Part shown: one piece after another, positions 43,046 to 52,574 of the stretch | How the letters are laid out: each line of letters starts with the position of its first letter | Numbering within the stretch: the first letter of the stretch is position 1 | Source of the DNA: Reyranella massiliensis 521 | Lineage (GTDB): Bacteria; Pseudomonadota; Alphaproteobacteria; Reyranellales; Reyranellaceae | Assembly (NCBI GenBank): GCA_945860205.1 | Contig: CAMARK010000010.1 | Coordinates: forward strand, 1-64,000 | Direction: 5' to 3' | DNA: 64,000 nt | Notes under the pieces: generated by a model | Seen by the model: only the letters and a program-made list of their open reading frames with translations | Database searches by the model: none | What the model was told of the DNA's origin: nothing | Position numbers and translations under genes: made by a program

Positions 43046-43965
43046 GCGACCGCAGCTCGACCCTCGCCCGCTTTCGCGACAGCGACATGTGGTGGAGCTT
43101 CCGCCACTCCCCGCTCACCGTGGCCGCTGCCGTGGTCACGCTGGTCTACTTCGTCGGGGCCGCCTTCGCGCCCTGGATTGCGCCGTTTGATCCGTTCGAC
43201 GTGAAGTCGCTCAACCTGATGGATGCCTTCACACCCCCGGCGTGGAGCGAGGGCGGCATGGCCAAGCATCCGCTGGGCACCGACAACCAGGGCCGCGACA
43301 TGCTGTCGGCCATTCTTTACGGCTGCCGCATGTCGCTGATGATCGGCCTCGCCGCGATCGTACTGTCGGTCACCACGGGCGTGCTGCTGGGCCTGCTGGC
43401 CGGCTTCCGCGGCGGTTGGGTCGAGGCGGTGATCATGCGCGTGGCCGACATCCAGCTCACCGTGCCCGCCATCCTGATCGCGCTCACCCTGGATGGCGTG
43501 GCGCGGGTGATGTTGCCCAAGGGCGTCCACGACAGCGTCGCCATCTGGGTGCTGGTGCTGTCGATCGGCTTCGCCTACTGGCCGCAGTTCGCGCGGGTCA
43601 CGCGGGCCACGACGCTGGCCGAAAAGAACAAGGATTATGTCAATGCCGCCCGCATCATCGGCGTGCCCGGCGTACGGATCGCACTGGGGCATGTGCTGCC
43701 CAATGCCTGGGGCCCCGTGCTGGTGATCGCCACCATCGAACTGGCGCTGGCGGTCATCGCCGAAGCCTCGCTCTCCTATCTCGGGGTCGGCATGCCGGCC
43801 ACACAGCCTTCGCTCGGCACGCTGATCCGCATCGGCAACGCTTTCCTGTTCTCGGGCGAATGGTGGATCGTCATCTTCCCGGCGCTGGCGCTGGTGATCC
43901 TGTCGCTGTCGGTCAACCTGCTCGGCGACTGGCTGCGCGACGCGCTCAATCCGAGGCTGCGCTGA
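43042..43965 (+). CDS. ABC transporter permease, DppC-like
   Basis: Second permease of the importer, 307 residues. N-terminal oppC_N helix (RHSPLTVAAAVVTLVYF), LGTDNQGRDMLSAILYGCR, and the EAA loop region NAARIIGVPGVRIALGHVLPN. Ends with the conserved SVNLLGDWLRDALNPRLR. The ATG at 43042 overlaps the MFS stop. Completes the receptor-permease-permease set. No ATPase gene follows. dprA starts 52 bases later on the same strand. Confidence 0.9.
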   Translation: MSDRSSTLARFRDSDMWWSFRHSPLTVAAAVVTLVYFVGAAFAPWIAPFDPFDVKSLNLMDAFTPPAWSEGGMAKHPLGTDNQGRDMLSAILYGCRMSLMIGLAAIVLSVTTGVLLGLLAGFRGGWVEAVIMRVADIQLTVPAILIALTLDGVARVMLPKGVHDSVAIWVLVLSIGFAYWPQFARVTRATTLAEKNKDYVNAARIIGVPGVRIALGHVLPNAWGPVLVIATIELALAVIAEASLSYLGVGMPATQPSLGTLIRIGNAFLFSGEWWIVIFPALALVILSLSVNLLGDWLRDALNPRLR

Positions 43966-44017
43966 ATACTACCTCTGGTTGTTTTACACTATTGATGTTC
44001 TCTCTTAGTGTCGCGGC

Positions 44018-45073
44018 ATGTTTGATGGTCCGCATACACTCGAGCTCGATCCTCAGGAACGCCGTGCCCGACTGAGGTTAGCGCGCAGCGCCCGCATCGG
44101 GCCCGTCACCTTCCACGAGGCGCTCGCCCATTTCGGCTCGGCGCGGGCGGCCTGCCAAAGGCTTGCCACCTGCGCCGATGCCGATATCGACCGCGAGGAC
44201 GCGAGGCTCACCAAGGCGGGCGGGCGCTTCCTGGTGATGGGCGACGCGGCCTATCCGGCTGCCCTGGCGGCCGTGCCCGGTGCACCGCCGGTCCTGTCGA
44301 CGGTCGGCGATCTGGCGCTGCTGGGCCGGCCGACCCTGGCGCTGGTGGGCGCCCGCGACGCCTCCCTGGCCGGCCGGCGCTTCGCCGCCGAACTGGCGAC
44401 GACCCTGGGCGCCGCAGGCTTCGTCATCGCCTCGGGCCTGGCGCGCGGCATAGATGCCGCCGCTCACGAAGCAGCCCTCGCCACCGGCACCGTGGCCGTC
44501 CTGGCCGGCGGGATCGACCAGATCTACCCGCCGCAGAACGCCGACCTGCACGGCCGGATCGCGGCCCGGGGCCTGATCCTGAGCGAAGCCGCCCTGGGCA
44601 CGCCGCCGGTTGCCCGCGCCTTTCCCCGTCGCAATCGCATCGTGAGCGGCCTGTCGGCGGGCGTGATCGTGATCGAAGCCGCCGCCCGGTCGGGCTCCCT
44701 GATCACCGCCCAACGAGCCGCCGAACAGGGGCGCGAGGTCTTCGTCGTGCCCGGCTCTCCCATGGACCCGCGCTATGCCGGATCCAATAGCCTTATCCGG
44801 GATGGGGCCATATTGGCCCGCGACGCCAACGATATTCTGGACGTTCTGGGCCGGCCATCGGCGCCCGCCCAACCCCTTGAGCAGAAAGGGCAAAAGCGGC
44901 CCGGCGGCGATGCGTCGAAGGTGCTCGAAGCCCTGGGGTCTGTCCCTACCGCGGTTGACGAACTGGTGCGCCGGTGCCAAGTGTCCGCCGCCTCCGTGGC
45001 GGAGGTCCTACTGGCCCTGGAGCTGGAGGGCCGCCTGGAGAGGCACCGGGGTAACCGCGTATCTCTGATGTAA
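44018..45073 (+). CDS. dprA: DNA processing protein DprA
   Basis: A 351-residue protein that loads RecA on incoming single-stranded DNA during transformation. The Rossmann-like core shows VGARDASLAGRRFAAEL, the basic ASGLARGIDAAAHEAAL, AGGIDQIYPPQNADLH, and VIVIEAAARSGSLITA. C-terminal winged helix (PTAVDELVRRCQVSAASVAEV, then ELEGRLERHRGNRV) is present. Together with topA it is a standard alphaproteobacterial pair. The ATG at 44018 is preceded by an AT-rich 52-base spacer. Confidence 0.93.
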   Translation: MFDGPHTLELDPQERRARLRLARSARIGPVTFHEALAHFGSARAACQRLATCADADIDREDARLTKAGGRFLVMGDAAYPAALAAVPGAPPVLSTVGDLALLGRPTLALVGARDASLAGRRFAAELATTLGAAGFVIASGLARGIDAAAHEAALATGTVAVLAGGIDQIYPPQNADLHGRIAARGLILSEAALGTPPVARAFPRRNRIVSGLSAGVIVIEAAARSGSLITAQRAAEQGREVFVVPGSPMDPRYAGSNSLIRDGAILARDANDILDVLGRPSAPAQPLEQKGQKRPGGDASKVLEALGSVPTAVDELVRRCQVSAASVAEVLLALELEGRLERHRGNRVSLM

Positions 45074-45124
45074 ATCAGTGATTAAGCTCCGGCCTTTGAT
45101 GTTTCACTGGAGCATGTTTCGCCG

Positions 45125-47866
45125 ATGGACGTGCTGGTCGTCGAGTCCCCGGCCAAGGCTAAGACCATTGGGAAATATCTCGGCCCCGGTTTCACCGTGC
45201 TGGCCTCCTATGGTCATGTCCGCGACCTGCCGTCCAAGGATGGCTCGGTCCGCCCGGATGAAGATTTCGCCATGGATTGGGAGATCGATCCCCAGTCGCA
45301 GAAGCGCCTCGATGCCATCGCCAAGGCCATCACCAAGGGCGGCAAGCTCTATCTCGCGACCGATCCGGATCGCGAGGGCGAGGCCATCTCCTGGCACGTG
45401 ATGGACATTCTCGGGCGCAAGAAGGCGCTCGACGGTGTCGACGTGAAGCGGGTCACCTTCAATTCCATCACCAAGCAGTCGGTGCTCGACGCCGTCGCCA
45501 ATCCGCGCGACCTCGACCAGCCGCTGATCGACGCCTACATGGCCCGCCGGGCGCTCGACTATCTCGTCGGCTTCACCCTGTCGCCGGTGCTGTGGCGCAA
45601 GCTGCCCGGCAGCCGCTCCGCCGGCCGCGTGCAGTCGGTGGCCCTGCGCCTGATCTGCGAGCGCGAAGCTGAGATCGAGGTCTTCAAGACCCGCGAATAC
45701 TGGACGGTCGATGCCATCTTCGGCACGGCCAAGAAGCAGGCACTTAAAGCCCGCCTCACCCATCTCGACGGCCGCAAGCTCGACAAGTTCGACCTCGACA
45801 ACGAGGAGCGCGCGCAATCGGCCAAGCGCGAGATCGAGCGCCGCGCCTTCTCGGTGGCCTCGATCGATCGCCGCCAGGTGCGCCGCAATCCGCCGCCGCC
45901 CTTCATCACCTCGACCCTACAGCAGGAAGCCTCGCGCAAGCTGGGCGTCGGTGCCGCCACCGCCATGCGCATCGCCCAGCGCCTGTATGAAGGTGTCGAC
46001 ATCGGCGGCGAGACCGTCGGCCTCATCACTTACATGCGCACCGACGGCGTCCAGCTCGCCCCGGAGGCGATCGGCCAGACCCGCCGCCTGATCGAGACAA
46101 AGTACGGCCAGAGCTACGTGCCGGAAAAGCCGCGCGTCTACACGTCGAAGGCGAAGAACGCCCAGGAGGCGCACGAGGCGATCCGCCCGACCGATCTCTT
46201 CCGCACGCCGCAGGATGTGGCGTCGCACCTGGATAAGGACCAGCTCGGCCTCTACGAGCTGATCTGGAAGCGCACCGTTGCCAGCCAGATGGAAAGCGCC
46301 GTGCTCGACCAGGTGACGGTCGACATCGCCAGCGGCGACAAGAACGTGCAGCTGCGCGCCACCGGCTCGGTCGTGAAATTCAACGGCTTCCTCACGCTGT
46401 ACGACGAGGGCCAGGACGAAAAGAGCGAAGACGAGGACGGCAACTCGATCCTGCCCGACGTCACCGAGAACGAAGCGATGGAACGCCGCGACGTGGTGCC
46501 GGAACAGCATTTCACCGAGCCGCCGCCGCGCTATTCCGAAGCCAGCCTGGTGAAGAAGATGGAGGAGCTCGGCATCGGCCGGCCGTCGACCTATGCCAGC
46601 ATCATCGAGGTTCTGCAGCGCCGAAATTATGTGAAGATCGACCGCAAGCGCTTCGTGCCCGAAGACCGCGGCCGCATCGTCACGGCGTTCCTGCAAAGCT
46701 ATTTTCCGCGCTATGTCGAATACGACTTCACCGCCCATCTCGAGGAAGAGCTCGACGACATCTCGAGCGGCAAGATCGACTGGCACGAAGTGCTGCGCGA
46801 ATTCTGGAAAGCCTTCTCGGCCGCCGTCGGCGAGACCAAGGAGCTTCGCGTCCGCGAGGTGCTCGACAAGATCGATGCCGAGCTCGGGCCCCACTTCTTT
46901 CCCGAGGCCAAGGACGGCAAGAATCCGCGCAACTGCCCGTCGTGCGACAACGGCCGCCTTGGGCTGAAGCTCGGCAAGTTCGGTGCCTTCATCGGCTGCT
47001 CGAACTATCCGGAGTGCCGTTTCACGCGCAAGCTCGGCATCGTCGATGCCGAGGCGGACGCGGCCTCAGGCGTCAATATGGACGGCCCCAAGATCCTGGG
47101 CGTGGACCCCGTCACCGGCAAACAGGTCACGCTGCGCAAGGGCCCGTATGGCCTCTATGTCCAGCTCGGCGAGCCGGAGGGCAAGGACAAGCCCAAGCGG
47201 CAATCGCTCCTGAAGGACATGGTCCCGGACGAGGTGACGCTCGACAAGGCGCTGGCGCTGCTGGCGCTGCCGCGCGAACTGGGCCCGCATCCCGAAGACA
47301 GCGAGATGATCCTGGCCGGCGTCGGCCGTTTCGGTCCCTACGTGAAGCACGGGCCGAAATACAAATCGATTCCCGCCGACGAGAGCGTGCTCGAGATCGG
47401 CATGAACCGCGCCGTGGCGCTGCTGGCCGAAGCCAGGGTGCCGGGCCGCGGCCGGGCCGCCGTCAAGCCGCTGCGCGTCGTCGGCAATCATCCCAACGAC
47501 GAAGCGCCGATCGAGCTCTACGACGGCCGCTATGGCCACTATGTGAAGCACGGCGGCATCAATGCGACGGTGCCGAACGACATCAAACCGGAAGAGCTCA
47601 CGCTCGACCACGCCGTGTCGCTGCTGGCCGAGCGTGCGGCCAAGGGCGGCGGCAAGAAGCCGGCGCGTGCCAAGAAGGCCGCAGCCCCCAAGGCGAAGCC
47701 GAAAGCCAAAGCCAAGGCGACCAATGGCGCGGTCGACGTAGCGGTGCCGGCCAACGACGCGGAGCCGAAGCCCCAGCTCAAATCCAAGCCCGCCGCCAAG
47801 AAGAAGGCGGCGCCCAAACGCAAGGCCAAGGTCGAGTCCCCGCCCCGCACCGGGACCGATGGCTAA
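45125..47866 (+). CDS. topA: DNA topoisomerase I
   Basis: Type IA topoisomerase of 913 residues that relaxes negative supercoils. TOPRIM domain at the start (LVVESPAKAKTI, DPDREGEAISW). Active-site Tyr at Y303 in ITYMRTDGV. A single zinc finger at about 604-630 (CPSC, then CSNYPEC) replaces the three to four fingers of E. coli, followed by three repeat units (VTLRKGPYGLYVQLGEP-type). A Lys/Ala-rich tail (about 835-905) probably binds DNA. The tail is low-complexity and may be nearly disordered. Overlaps rnr by eight bases. Confidence 0.95.
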   Translation: MDVLVVESPAKAKTIGKYLGPGFTVLASYGHVRDLPSKDGSVRPDEDFAMDWEIDPQSQKRLDAIAKAITKGGKLYLATDPDREGEAISWHVMDILGRKKALDGVDVKRVTFNSITKQSVLDAVANPRDLDQPLIDAYMARRALDYLVGFTLSPVLWRKLPGSRSAGRVQSVALRLICEREAEIEVFKTREYWTVDAIFGTAKKQALKARLTHLDGRKLDKFDLDNEERAQSAKREIERRAFSVASIDRRQVRRNPPPPFITSTLQQEASRKLGVGAATAMRIAQRLYEGVDIGGETVGLITYMRTDGVQLAPEAIGQTRRLIETKYGQSYVPEKPRVYTSKAKNAQEAHEAIRPTDLFRTPQDVASHLDKDQLGLYELIWKRTVASQMESAVLDQVTVDIASGDKNVQLRATGSVVKFNGFLTLYDEGQDEKSEDEDGNSILPDVTENEAMERRDVVPEQHFTEPPPRYSEASLVKKMEELGIGRPSTYASIIEVLQRRNYVKIDRKRFVPEDRGRIVTAFLQSYFPRYVEYDFTAHLEEELDDISSGKIDWHEVLREFWKAFSAAVGETKELRVREVLDKIDAELGPHFFPEAKDGKNPRNCPSCDNGRLGLKLGKFGAFIGCSNYPECRFTRKLGIVDAEADAASGVNMDGPKILGVDPVTGKQVTLRKGPYGLYVQLGEPEGKDKPKRQSLLKDMVPDEVTLDKALALLALPRELGPHPEDSEMILAGVGRFGPYVKHGPKYKSIPADESVLEIGMNRAVALLAEARVPGRGRAAVKPLRVVGNHPNDEAPIELYDGRYGHYVKHGGINATVPNDIKPEELTLDHAVSLLAERAAKGGGKKPARAKKAAAPKAKPKAKAKATNGAVDVAVPANDAEPKPQLKSKPAAKKKAAPKRKAKVESPPRTGTDG

Positions 47867-50129
47867 GGGCAAGGTTCCAACCCGCGACGAACTGCTGGCC
47901 TTCATCCGCGAGAGCACCACGCCGGTTGGCAAACGCGAGATCGCGCGCGCCTACAACCTAAAGGGCGACCAGCGCATCGAGCTGAAGGAGCTGCTGCGCG
48001 ACCTGCGCGATGCCGGCGAGATCACGCCCGACCGCGCCAAGACCTTCCGCGATCCCGCGGCGCTGACCGACATCACGGTTCTAGAAATCGTCCGGGTCGA
48101 CAACGACGGCCACCTGATCGCCGTGCCGCGTCACCACGACGAGGACAAGGACGGTCCCCCGGCCCGCATCGAAATCGATCCCGAAACGGCGCCGCGCAGT
48201 GGCCCGGCGCCGGCCGTCGGCGATCGCGTGCTGGCCAGCCTAAAACGCCGCGGCAAGGACGCCTACGAGGCCAAGATCATCCGCCGGCTGGGCAGCGGCC
48301 CCAAGAAGATCCTAGGCCTCTACGAGGAACCGCCGGGCCGCGACAGCCTCGGACTGGTGACGCCGACCGACCGCAAGCTCAGGATGAGCTTCGACGTCCG
48401 CCCGGCCGACAGGAATGGCGCATTGGCGGGCGACATCGTCTGGGTCGAAGCCACCGGCGGGGCGCTCGCCCGCCGCGCCCGCGTGCTCGAGCGCATCGGG
48501 CCGATGAGCGATCCGCGCACCGTCAGCCTGATCTCGATCGCCGCCAACAATATTCCGGTGGAGTTTCCCACCGCCGCACTGGAAGAAGCCGAGCGCGCCA
48601 AGGCAGCGCCGATGGGCGACCGGCTCGATCTCCGCCAGACGCCCCTGGTGACCATCGACGGCGAGGACGCCCGCGACTTCGACGACGCCGTGTTCGCCGA
48701 GCCGGACCCAGCCTATCCCGGCGGCTGGCGCCTGCTGGTCGCCATCGCCGACGTCGCCTGGTACGTGCGCCACGACAAGCCGCTCGACCGCGCCGCCTAT
48801 TTGCGCGGCACCTCGGTCTATTTCCCCGACCGCGTCGTGCCGATGCTGCCCGAGGCGCTCAGCAACCATTGGTGCTCGCTGGTGCCGCGCGAGGACCGCC
48901 CGGTGCTGGTGGCCGAGATGTGGATCGACGCCGAGGGCCATCTCAAGCGCCACAAGTTCCACCGCGCCATGATGCGCTCAGTTGCCCGCCTCACCTACAC
49001 CCGCGTCCAGCGCGCCATGGATGGCGCGCCCGACGAGGAGATCGCGCCGCTGATGGAAGAGGTCGTACGGCCGCTCTACGGCGCCTACCGGGTGCTGCTG
49101 GCGGCTCGCGAGGCGCGTGGTGCGCTCGACCTCGATTTGCCCGAGCGCCAGGTGACGCTGGGCGACAATGGCCGGATCGCCGAGATCGGCGTGCGCGAGC
49201 GGCTCGACAGCCACAAGCTGATCGAGGAGTTCATGGTGCTGGCCAATGTGGCGGCGGCCCAGGCGCTGGAGCAGCGCCATGCGCCCTGCCTCTACCGCGT
49301 CCACGACCAGCCCGACCTCGCCAAGCTCGAATCGCTGCGCGAGTTCCTCGGCACCTTGGGCATCAAGGTGCCGACCGGGCAGCGGCTGCGGCCGGCCGAT
49401 CTCAACCGCGTGCTGCACGAGGTCGCCGGCAAGCCGGTGTCCCAGCTGGTCAGCCAGACGGTGCTGCGCAGCCAGAGCCAGGCGGTCTACAGCCCCGACA
49501 ATCTTGGCCATTTTGGCCTGGCCCTCGCGCGCTATGCGCATTTCACCTCGCCGATCCGCCGCTATCCCGACCTGATCGTCCATCGCGCCCTGATCGCGGC
49601 CTATGGGCTGGGCGACGGCGGCCTGGCCGCGGCCGACGTTGGCCGCTTCGTCGAGTTCGGCGAGCATCTGTCTATGTGCGAGCGCCGCGCGGTCGCCGCC
49701 GAACGCGGCGCCATGGACCGCTATGTCGTAGCCTTCATGGCCGAGCACGTCGGCGCGACCTTCGCCGGCCGCGTCACCAGCGTCACCCGCTTCGGCCTGT
49801 TCGCCGCCCTCGACGGCACCGGCGCGGACGGTCTCATCCCGATCCGCTCGCTGGGGCAGGAGTTCTTCCGCCACGACGAGGGCCGCCAGCTCCTTATCGG
49901 TGAGCGCACCGGCGAGACCTTCGGCCTGGGCGACCGGCTCAATTTCAAGCTCGTGGAGGCCAATGCCGCCACCGCCGGCCTGCTGTTCGAGATCGTGGAC
50001 GTGATCGAGCGGGTCGAGCGCCAGGTCCTGCCGACCGGCGCCCGGGCCGACTCCCGCCGCGGGCCGCCGCGGCGTCCGGTCGCGCATCGCGGGCCCCCTC
50101 GGGACAAACGGTCACGCCGACGAAAGTGA
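47859..50129 (+). CDS. rnr: Ribonuclease R
   Basis: A 756-residue 3'-5' exoribonuclease that degrades structured RNA. Order of domains: N-terminal winged helix (ELLAFIRESTTPVGKREIAR), cold-shock domain(s), RNB catalytic domain (about 255-590, with EDARDFDDAVF carrying the metal-binding Asp residues), then S1 domain (GRVTSVTRFGLFAALD, about 640-710) and a basic tail. RNB continues with PRRYPDLIVHRAL read here as RRYPDLIVH. The gene overlaps topA by eight bases and the next start by four bases in one reading. Confidence 0.94.
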   Translation: MAKGKVPTRDELLAFIRESTTPVGKREIARAYNLKGDQRIELKELLRDLRDAGEITPDRAKTFRDPAALTDITVLEIVRVDNDGHLIAVPRHHDEDKDGPPARIEIDPETAPRSGPAPAVGDRVLASLKRRGKDAYEAKIIRRLGSGPKKILGLYEEPPGRDSLGLVTPTDRKLRMSFDVRPADRNGALAGDIVWVEATGGALARRARVLERIGPMSDPRTVSLISIAANNIPVEFPTAALEEAERAKAAPMGDRLDLRQTPLVTIDGEDARDFDDAVFAEPDPAYPGGWRLLVAIADVAWYVRHDKPLDRAAYLRGTSVYFPDRVVPMLPEALSNHWCSLVPREDRPVLVAEMWIDAEGHLKRHKFHRAMMRSVARLTYTRVQRAMDGAPDEEIAPLMEEVVRPLYGAYRVLLAAREARGALDLDLPERQVTLGDNGRIAEIGVRERLDSHKLIEEFMVLANVAAAQALEQRHAPCLYRVHDQPDLAKLESLREFLGTLGIKVPTGQRLRPADLNRVLHEVAGKPVSQLVSQTVLRSQSQAVYSPDNLGHFGLALARYAHFTSPIRRYPDLIVHRALIAAYGLGDGGLAAADVGRFVEFGEHLSMCERRAVAAERGAMDRYVVAFMAEHVGATFAGRVTSVTRFGLFAALDGTGADGLIPIRSLGQEFFRHDEGRQLLIGERTGETFGLGDRLNFKLVEANAATAGLLFEIVDVIERVERQVLPTGARADSRRGPPRRPVAHRGPPRDKRSRRRK

Positions 50130-50152
50130 GTCGAGCGCCCATATCTCAAGGG

Positions 50153-50563
50153 ATGAGTGACGACGAGGATTATGCCCCGGTCGACTTCTGGACCGCCCTG
50201 CTGCGCGGCTGGTGCGGACGTTGCCCGCGCTGCGGCAAGGGCGCCCTGTTCGGCCGTTTCCTGAAGATGCAGAGCCACTGCCCGGCCTGCAACCAGGCGC
50301 TCGAACCGTACCGCGCCGACGATGCACCGGCTTATTTCACGATCTTCGCGGTCGGTCACATCGTCGTGCCCCTGGTCCTGATCGTGGAGCGCTACGGCCA
50401 GCAGCCACCGCTGTGGTTTCACGCCCTGCTGTGGCTGCCCTTGTCGGTTTTGCTGGCGCTTTACCTGCTTCCCCACATCAAAGGGGCGGTCATAGCGCTG
50501 CTCTGGGCGCACCGGATCGGCGCGCCCAAACCCTCGGCCGGGGGTCTCGACGGTTCCTCTTGA
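50153..50563 (+). CDS. DUF983 membrane protein
   Basis: A 136-residue protein. An N-terminal zinc ribbon is formed by CGRCPRCGKG and HCPACNQ, followed by two membrane helices (about 62-80 and 87-108) and a basic tail. DUF983 proteins occur next to rnr and in cytochrome-oxidase clusters, with a suspected but unproven role in metal or oxidase assembly. I used the ATG at 50153. A GTG at 50126 overlaps the rnr stop (GTGA) and is the alternative. The gene order rnr-DUF983-(protease)-rpmG is a conserved alphaproteobacterial pattern. Confidence 0.82.
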   Translation: MSDDEDYAPVDFWTALLRGWCGRCPRCGKGALFGRFLKMQSHCPACNQALEPYRADDAPAYFTIFAVGHIVVPLVLIVERYGQQPPLWFHALLWLPLSVLLALYLLPHIKGAVIALLWAHRIGAPKPSAGGLDGSS

Positions 50564-50612
50564 AACGTGGCAGGCGGTCAACGGCTTGTGCTAGACTGGA
50601 AATCAGTTGGGT

Positions 50613-52202
50613 ATGATCGTTCCGTTGATTTCCTTCCTCCGGTGGACGCTGCCAGGTACGGCGGGCATTTTGCTCGTCGGAGCACTGGTTGCCTCCTGCG
50701 CGACCTCAACCGACACCCCCCAGGTCCTGGCCAAAGGCGGCCCCTCGGTCGCCGCCGACGTCAATATCGAGCGCGTCGTGCTGCAGGCCTATCGCGCGAT
50801 CGGCGATCGCCACCTCTACGAGCCCAATTTCCGCACTTTGTCGGCCGAGACCTACCGCGGCTTCGCCAACGCCGATCCGGCGCTGGCCCTTGAAACTTCC
50901 GACACCAGTTTCACGGTCAAGCGCGACGGCCGCGAAGTGCTGAGCCGGCCCACGCCCACCAGCACCTCGGACGGCCGGGCCTGGGGCGGTATGCTGGCCG
51001 AACTGATAGCCGGCTCGATCGACACCTCGCCGGCGCTGCGCGATAGCGACCGCCAGGCACTCATCCGCCAGGCCATGGCCGCCACCACCAAGCAGCTCGA
51101 CCGCAACAGTCGCTACGCCGACCCCGAAGAGGCCCGCGACAACCGCTTCCAGCGCGACGGCGGCGGCGGCATCGGCATCACCGTCGAACGGACCGACGAC
51201 AAGAAGATCCTGATCCGCGCCATCCAGGACGGCTCGCCCGCGGGCAAGGCCGGCGTCCAGGTGGGCGACCAGATCCTGGCCATCGACGGCGAAAACATGG
51301 TCGACCGGCCGCTGAGCGACATCGTGCGCTACCTGCGCGGCACGGTCGGAACGCCGGTGGTACTTACCGTGCTGCGCCCGGCCCAGGGCCGCGAAGTCAC
51401 GGTCGGCATGAAGCGCAGCCGCATTGTGCCCACCACGGTCGTCTACGAACGCCGCGGCGACGTCGGCCTGATCATGCTGAGCGGCTTCAACACCGCCACG
51501 ACCGACAACCTTCGCACCGCCATCGACAAGGCGCGGGCCGAGATCGGACGCGATATCGCCGGCCTCATCATCGACATGCGTGGTAATCGCGGCGGCCTGC
51601 TCGACCAGGCGCAGGCAGTGGCCGAGGTGTTCATCGGCGACGGCACCATCTTCTCGACCCAGGGGCGCCATCCCGACAGCCGCCGGACCTACAAGAGCTC
51701 GGCCGCGCGCAAGGCCGCCGACCTGCCGGTCGTGGTGCTGATGAACGGCGGCTCGGCATCGGCCGCCGAGATCGTGGCGGCGGCGCTGCAGGACCGCGGT
51801 CGCGCCGTCGTCGTCGGCACGACCAGCTACGGCAAGGGCACCGTGCAGACGGTCGTGCGCCTGCCCAACGAGGGCGAACTCATCCTGACTTGGTCGCGCC
51901 TGCAGGCGCCCTCGGGCTACACCTGGAACGAGCTGGGTGTCCTGCCCAGCATCTGCACCGCCAAGGCAGGCGCCGCCGGCCAGCTTGCGACGGCATCGTC
52001 AGTCGATTCCAACCAATCGTCGCTGATGCGCTGGCATGCGCTGCGCAACCCGACCCAGCAGGAAGTGACCGATCTGCGCAAGATCTGCCCGCCGGCCGAC
52101 AATTCGCCCGAGCGCGACATCGAGATCGCGAGCCAGCTCCTGCACGATCCCGTCCTTTATGCCCATGCCGTGCAGGTCGCGACCTATCAGGCGGCCCGCT
52201 GA
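50613..52202 (+). CDS. ctpA: S41-family C-terminal processing protease, lipoprotein
   Basis: A 529-residue periplasmic serine protease, probably lipid-anchored (lipobox VASC near 30). A PDZ domain lies at about 190-280 (GIGITVERTDDKKILIRA, then GDQILAIDGENM). The catalytic core contains NGGSASAAEI (nucleophile S381 or S383) and TSYGKGTVQT (K408). Such proteases trim or degrade envelope proteins. The C-terminus runs about 120 residues past the core and includes two further cysteine regions (SICTAK and KICPPA). The ATG at 50613 is chosen over a TTG two codons earlier. The gene symbol is a family guess. Confidence 0.84.
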   Translation: MIVPLISFLRWTLPGTAGILLVGALVASCATSTDTPQVLAKGGPSVAADVNIERVVLQAYRAIGDRHLYEPNFRTLSAETYRGFANADPALALETSDTSFTVKRDGREVLSRPTPTSTSDGRAWGGMLAELIAGSIDTSPALRDSDRQALIRQAMAATTKQLDRNSRYADPEEARDNRFQRDGGGGIGITVERTDDKKILIRAIQDGSPAGKAGVQVGDQILAIDGENMVDRPLSDIVRYLRGTVGTPVVLTVLRPAQGREVTVGMKRSRIVPTTVVYERRGDVGLIMLSGFNTATTDNLRTAIDKARAEIGRDIAGLIIDMRGNRGGLLDQAQAVAEVFIGDGTIFSTQGRHPDSRRTYKSSAARKAADLPVVVLMNGGSASAAEIVAAALQDRGRAVVVGTTSYGKGTVQTVVRLPNEGELILTWSRLQAPSGYTWNELGVLPSICTAKAGAAGQLATASSVDSNQSSLMRWHALRNPTQQEVTDLRKICPPADNSPERDIEIASQLLHDPVLYAHAVQVATYQAAR

Positions 52203-52227
52203 CCCGCCAATCGGCCGTTTCCGGCGC

Positions 52228-52255
52228 TTGACACCGCGCCCGCCCCGACTAATTT
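52228..52255 (+). promoter_or_regulatory. sigma70-type promoter of rpmG
   Basis: TTGACA (52228-52233) and TAATTT (52250-52255) are spaced by 16 bases, 46 bases ahead of the rpmG ATG. The -35 is perfect; the -10 is a 4/6 match. Confidence 0.65.
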
Positions 52256-52300
52256 GCCGCCTCTCGCAGAATTCGCCCTCCCGGGCATAAGGACAAGACC

Positions 52301-52468
52301 ATGGCCAAGCCGACCTCGATCCTAATCAAGATGGTGTCCAGCGCCGACACCGGCTTCTTTTACGTCACCAAGAAGAACCCGCGCACCAAGACCGAGAAGC
52401 TCGAGCTCAAGAAGTACGACCCGGTCGCGCGCAAGCACGTCGTCTTCAAGGAATCCAAAATCAAGTAA
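52301..52468 (+). CDS. rpmG: Ribosomal protein bL33
   Basis: A 55-residue basic protein of the large subunit that contacts the E-site region of 23S rRNA. The typical opening [20 protein letters not shown], then [20 protein letters not shown] and the terminal [11 protein letters not shown] are present. It lacks the zinc-ribbon cysteines, so it belongs to the C-minus form. The start has an AAGGACA upstream. Its stop TAA is followed at once by a second in-frame TAA, and a duplicated ATCAAGTAA lies next to it. A strong promoter and a terminator bracket the gene. Confidence 0.95.
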   Translation: MAKPTSILIKMVSSADTGFFYVTKKNPRTKTEKLELKKYDPVARKHVVFKESKIK

Positions 52469-52484
52469 TAAGATCAAGTAAGGC
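52460..52484. repeat. Short duplication at the rpmG stop
   Basis: ATCAAGTAA, which includes the rpmG stop, occurs at 52460-52468 and again at 52473-52481. The 15-mer AAGATCAAGTAAGGC at 52470-52484 also matches the very end of the oligopeptide receptor gene (40789-40803). Confidence 0.85.
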
Positions 52485-52505
52485 ACCGACCGCCACCTGC
52501 CGCCA

Positions 52506-52530
52506 AAGCCGCCCTTTCGGGCGGCTTTTT
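52506..52530 (+). terminator. Rho-independent terminator of rpmG
   Basis: The stem GCCGCCC/GGGCGGC (52508-52514 and 52519-52525) has a TTTC loop and an adjoining T5 tract (52526-52530), 40 bases past the rpmG stop. Confidence 0.93.
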
Positions 52531-52574
52531 CGTGAGCTAGGCTCCGCCCCATCCAAGCAACCGGAGGAAATGAA

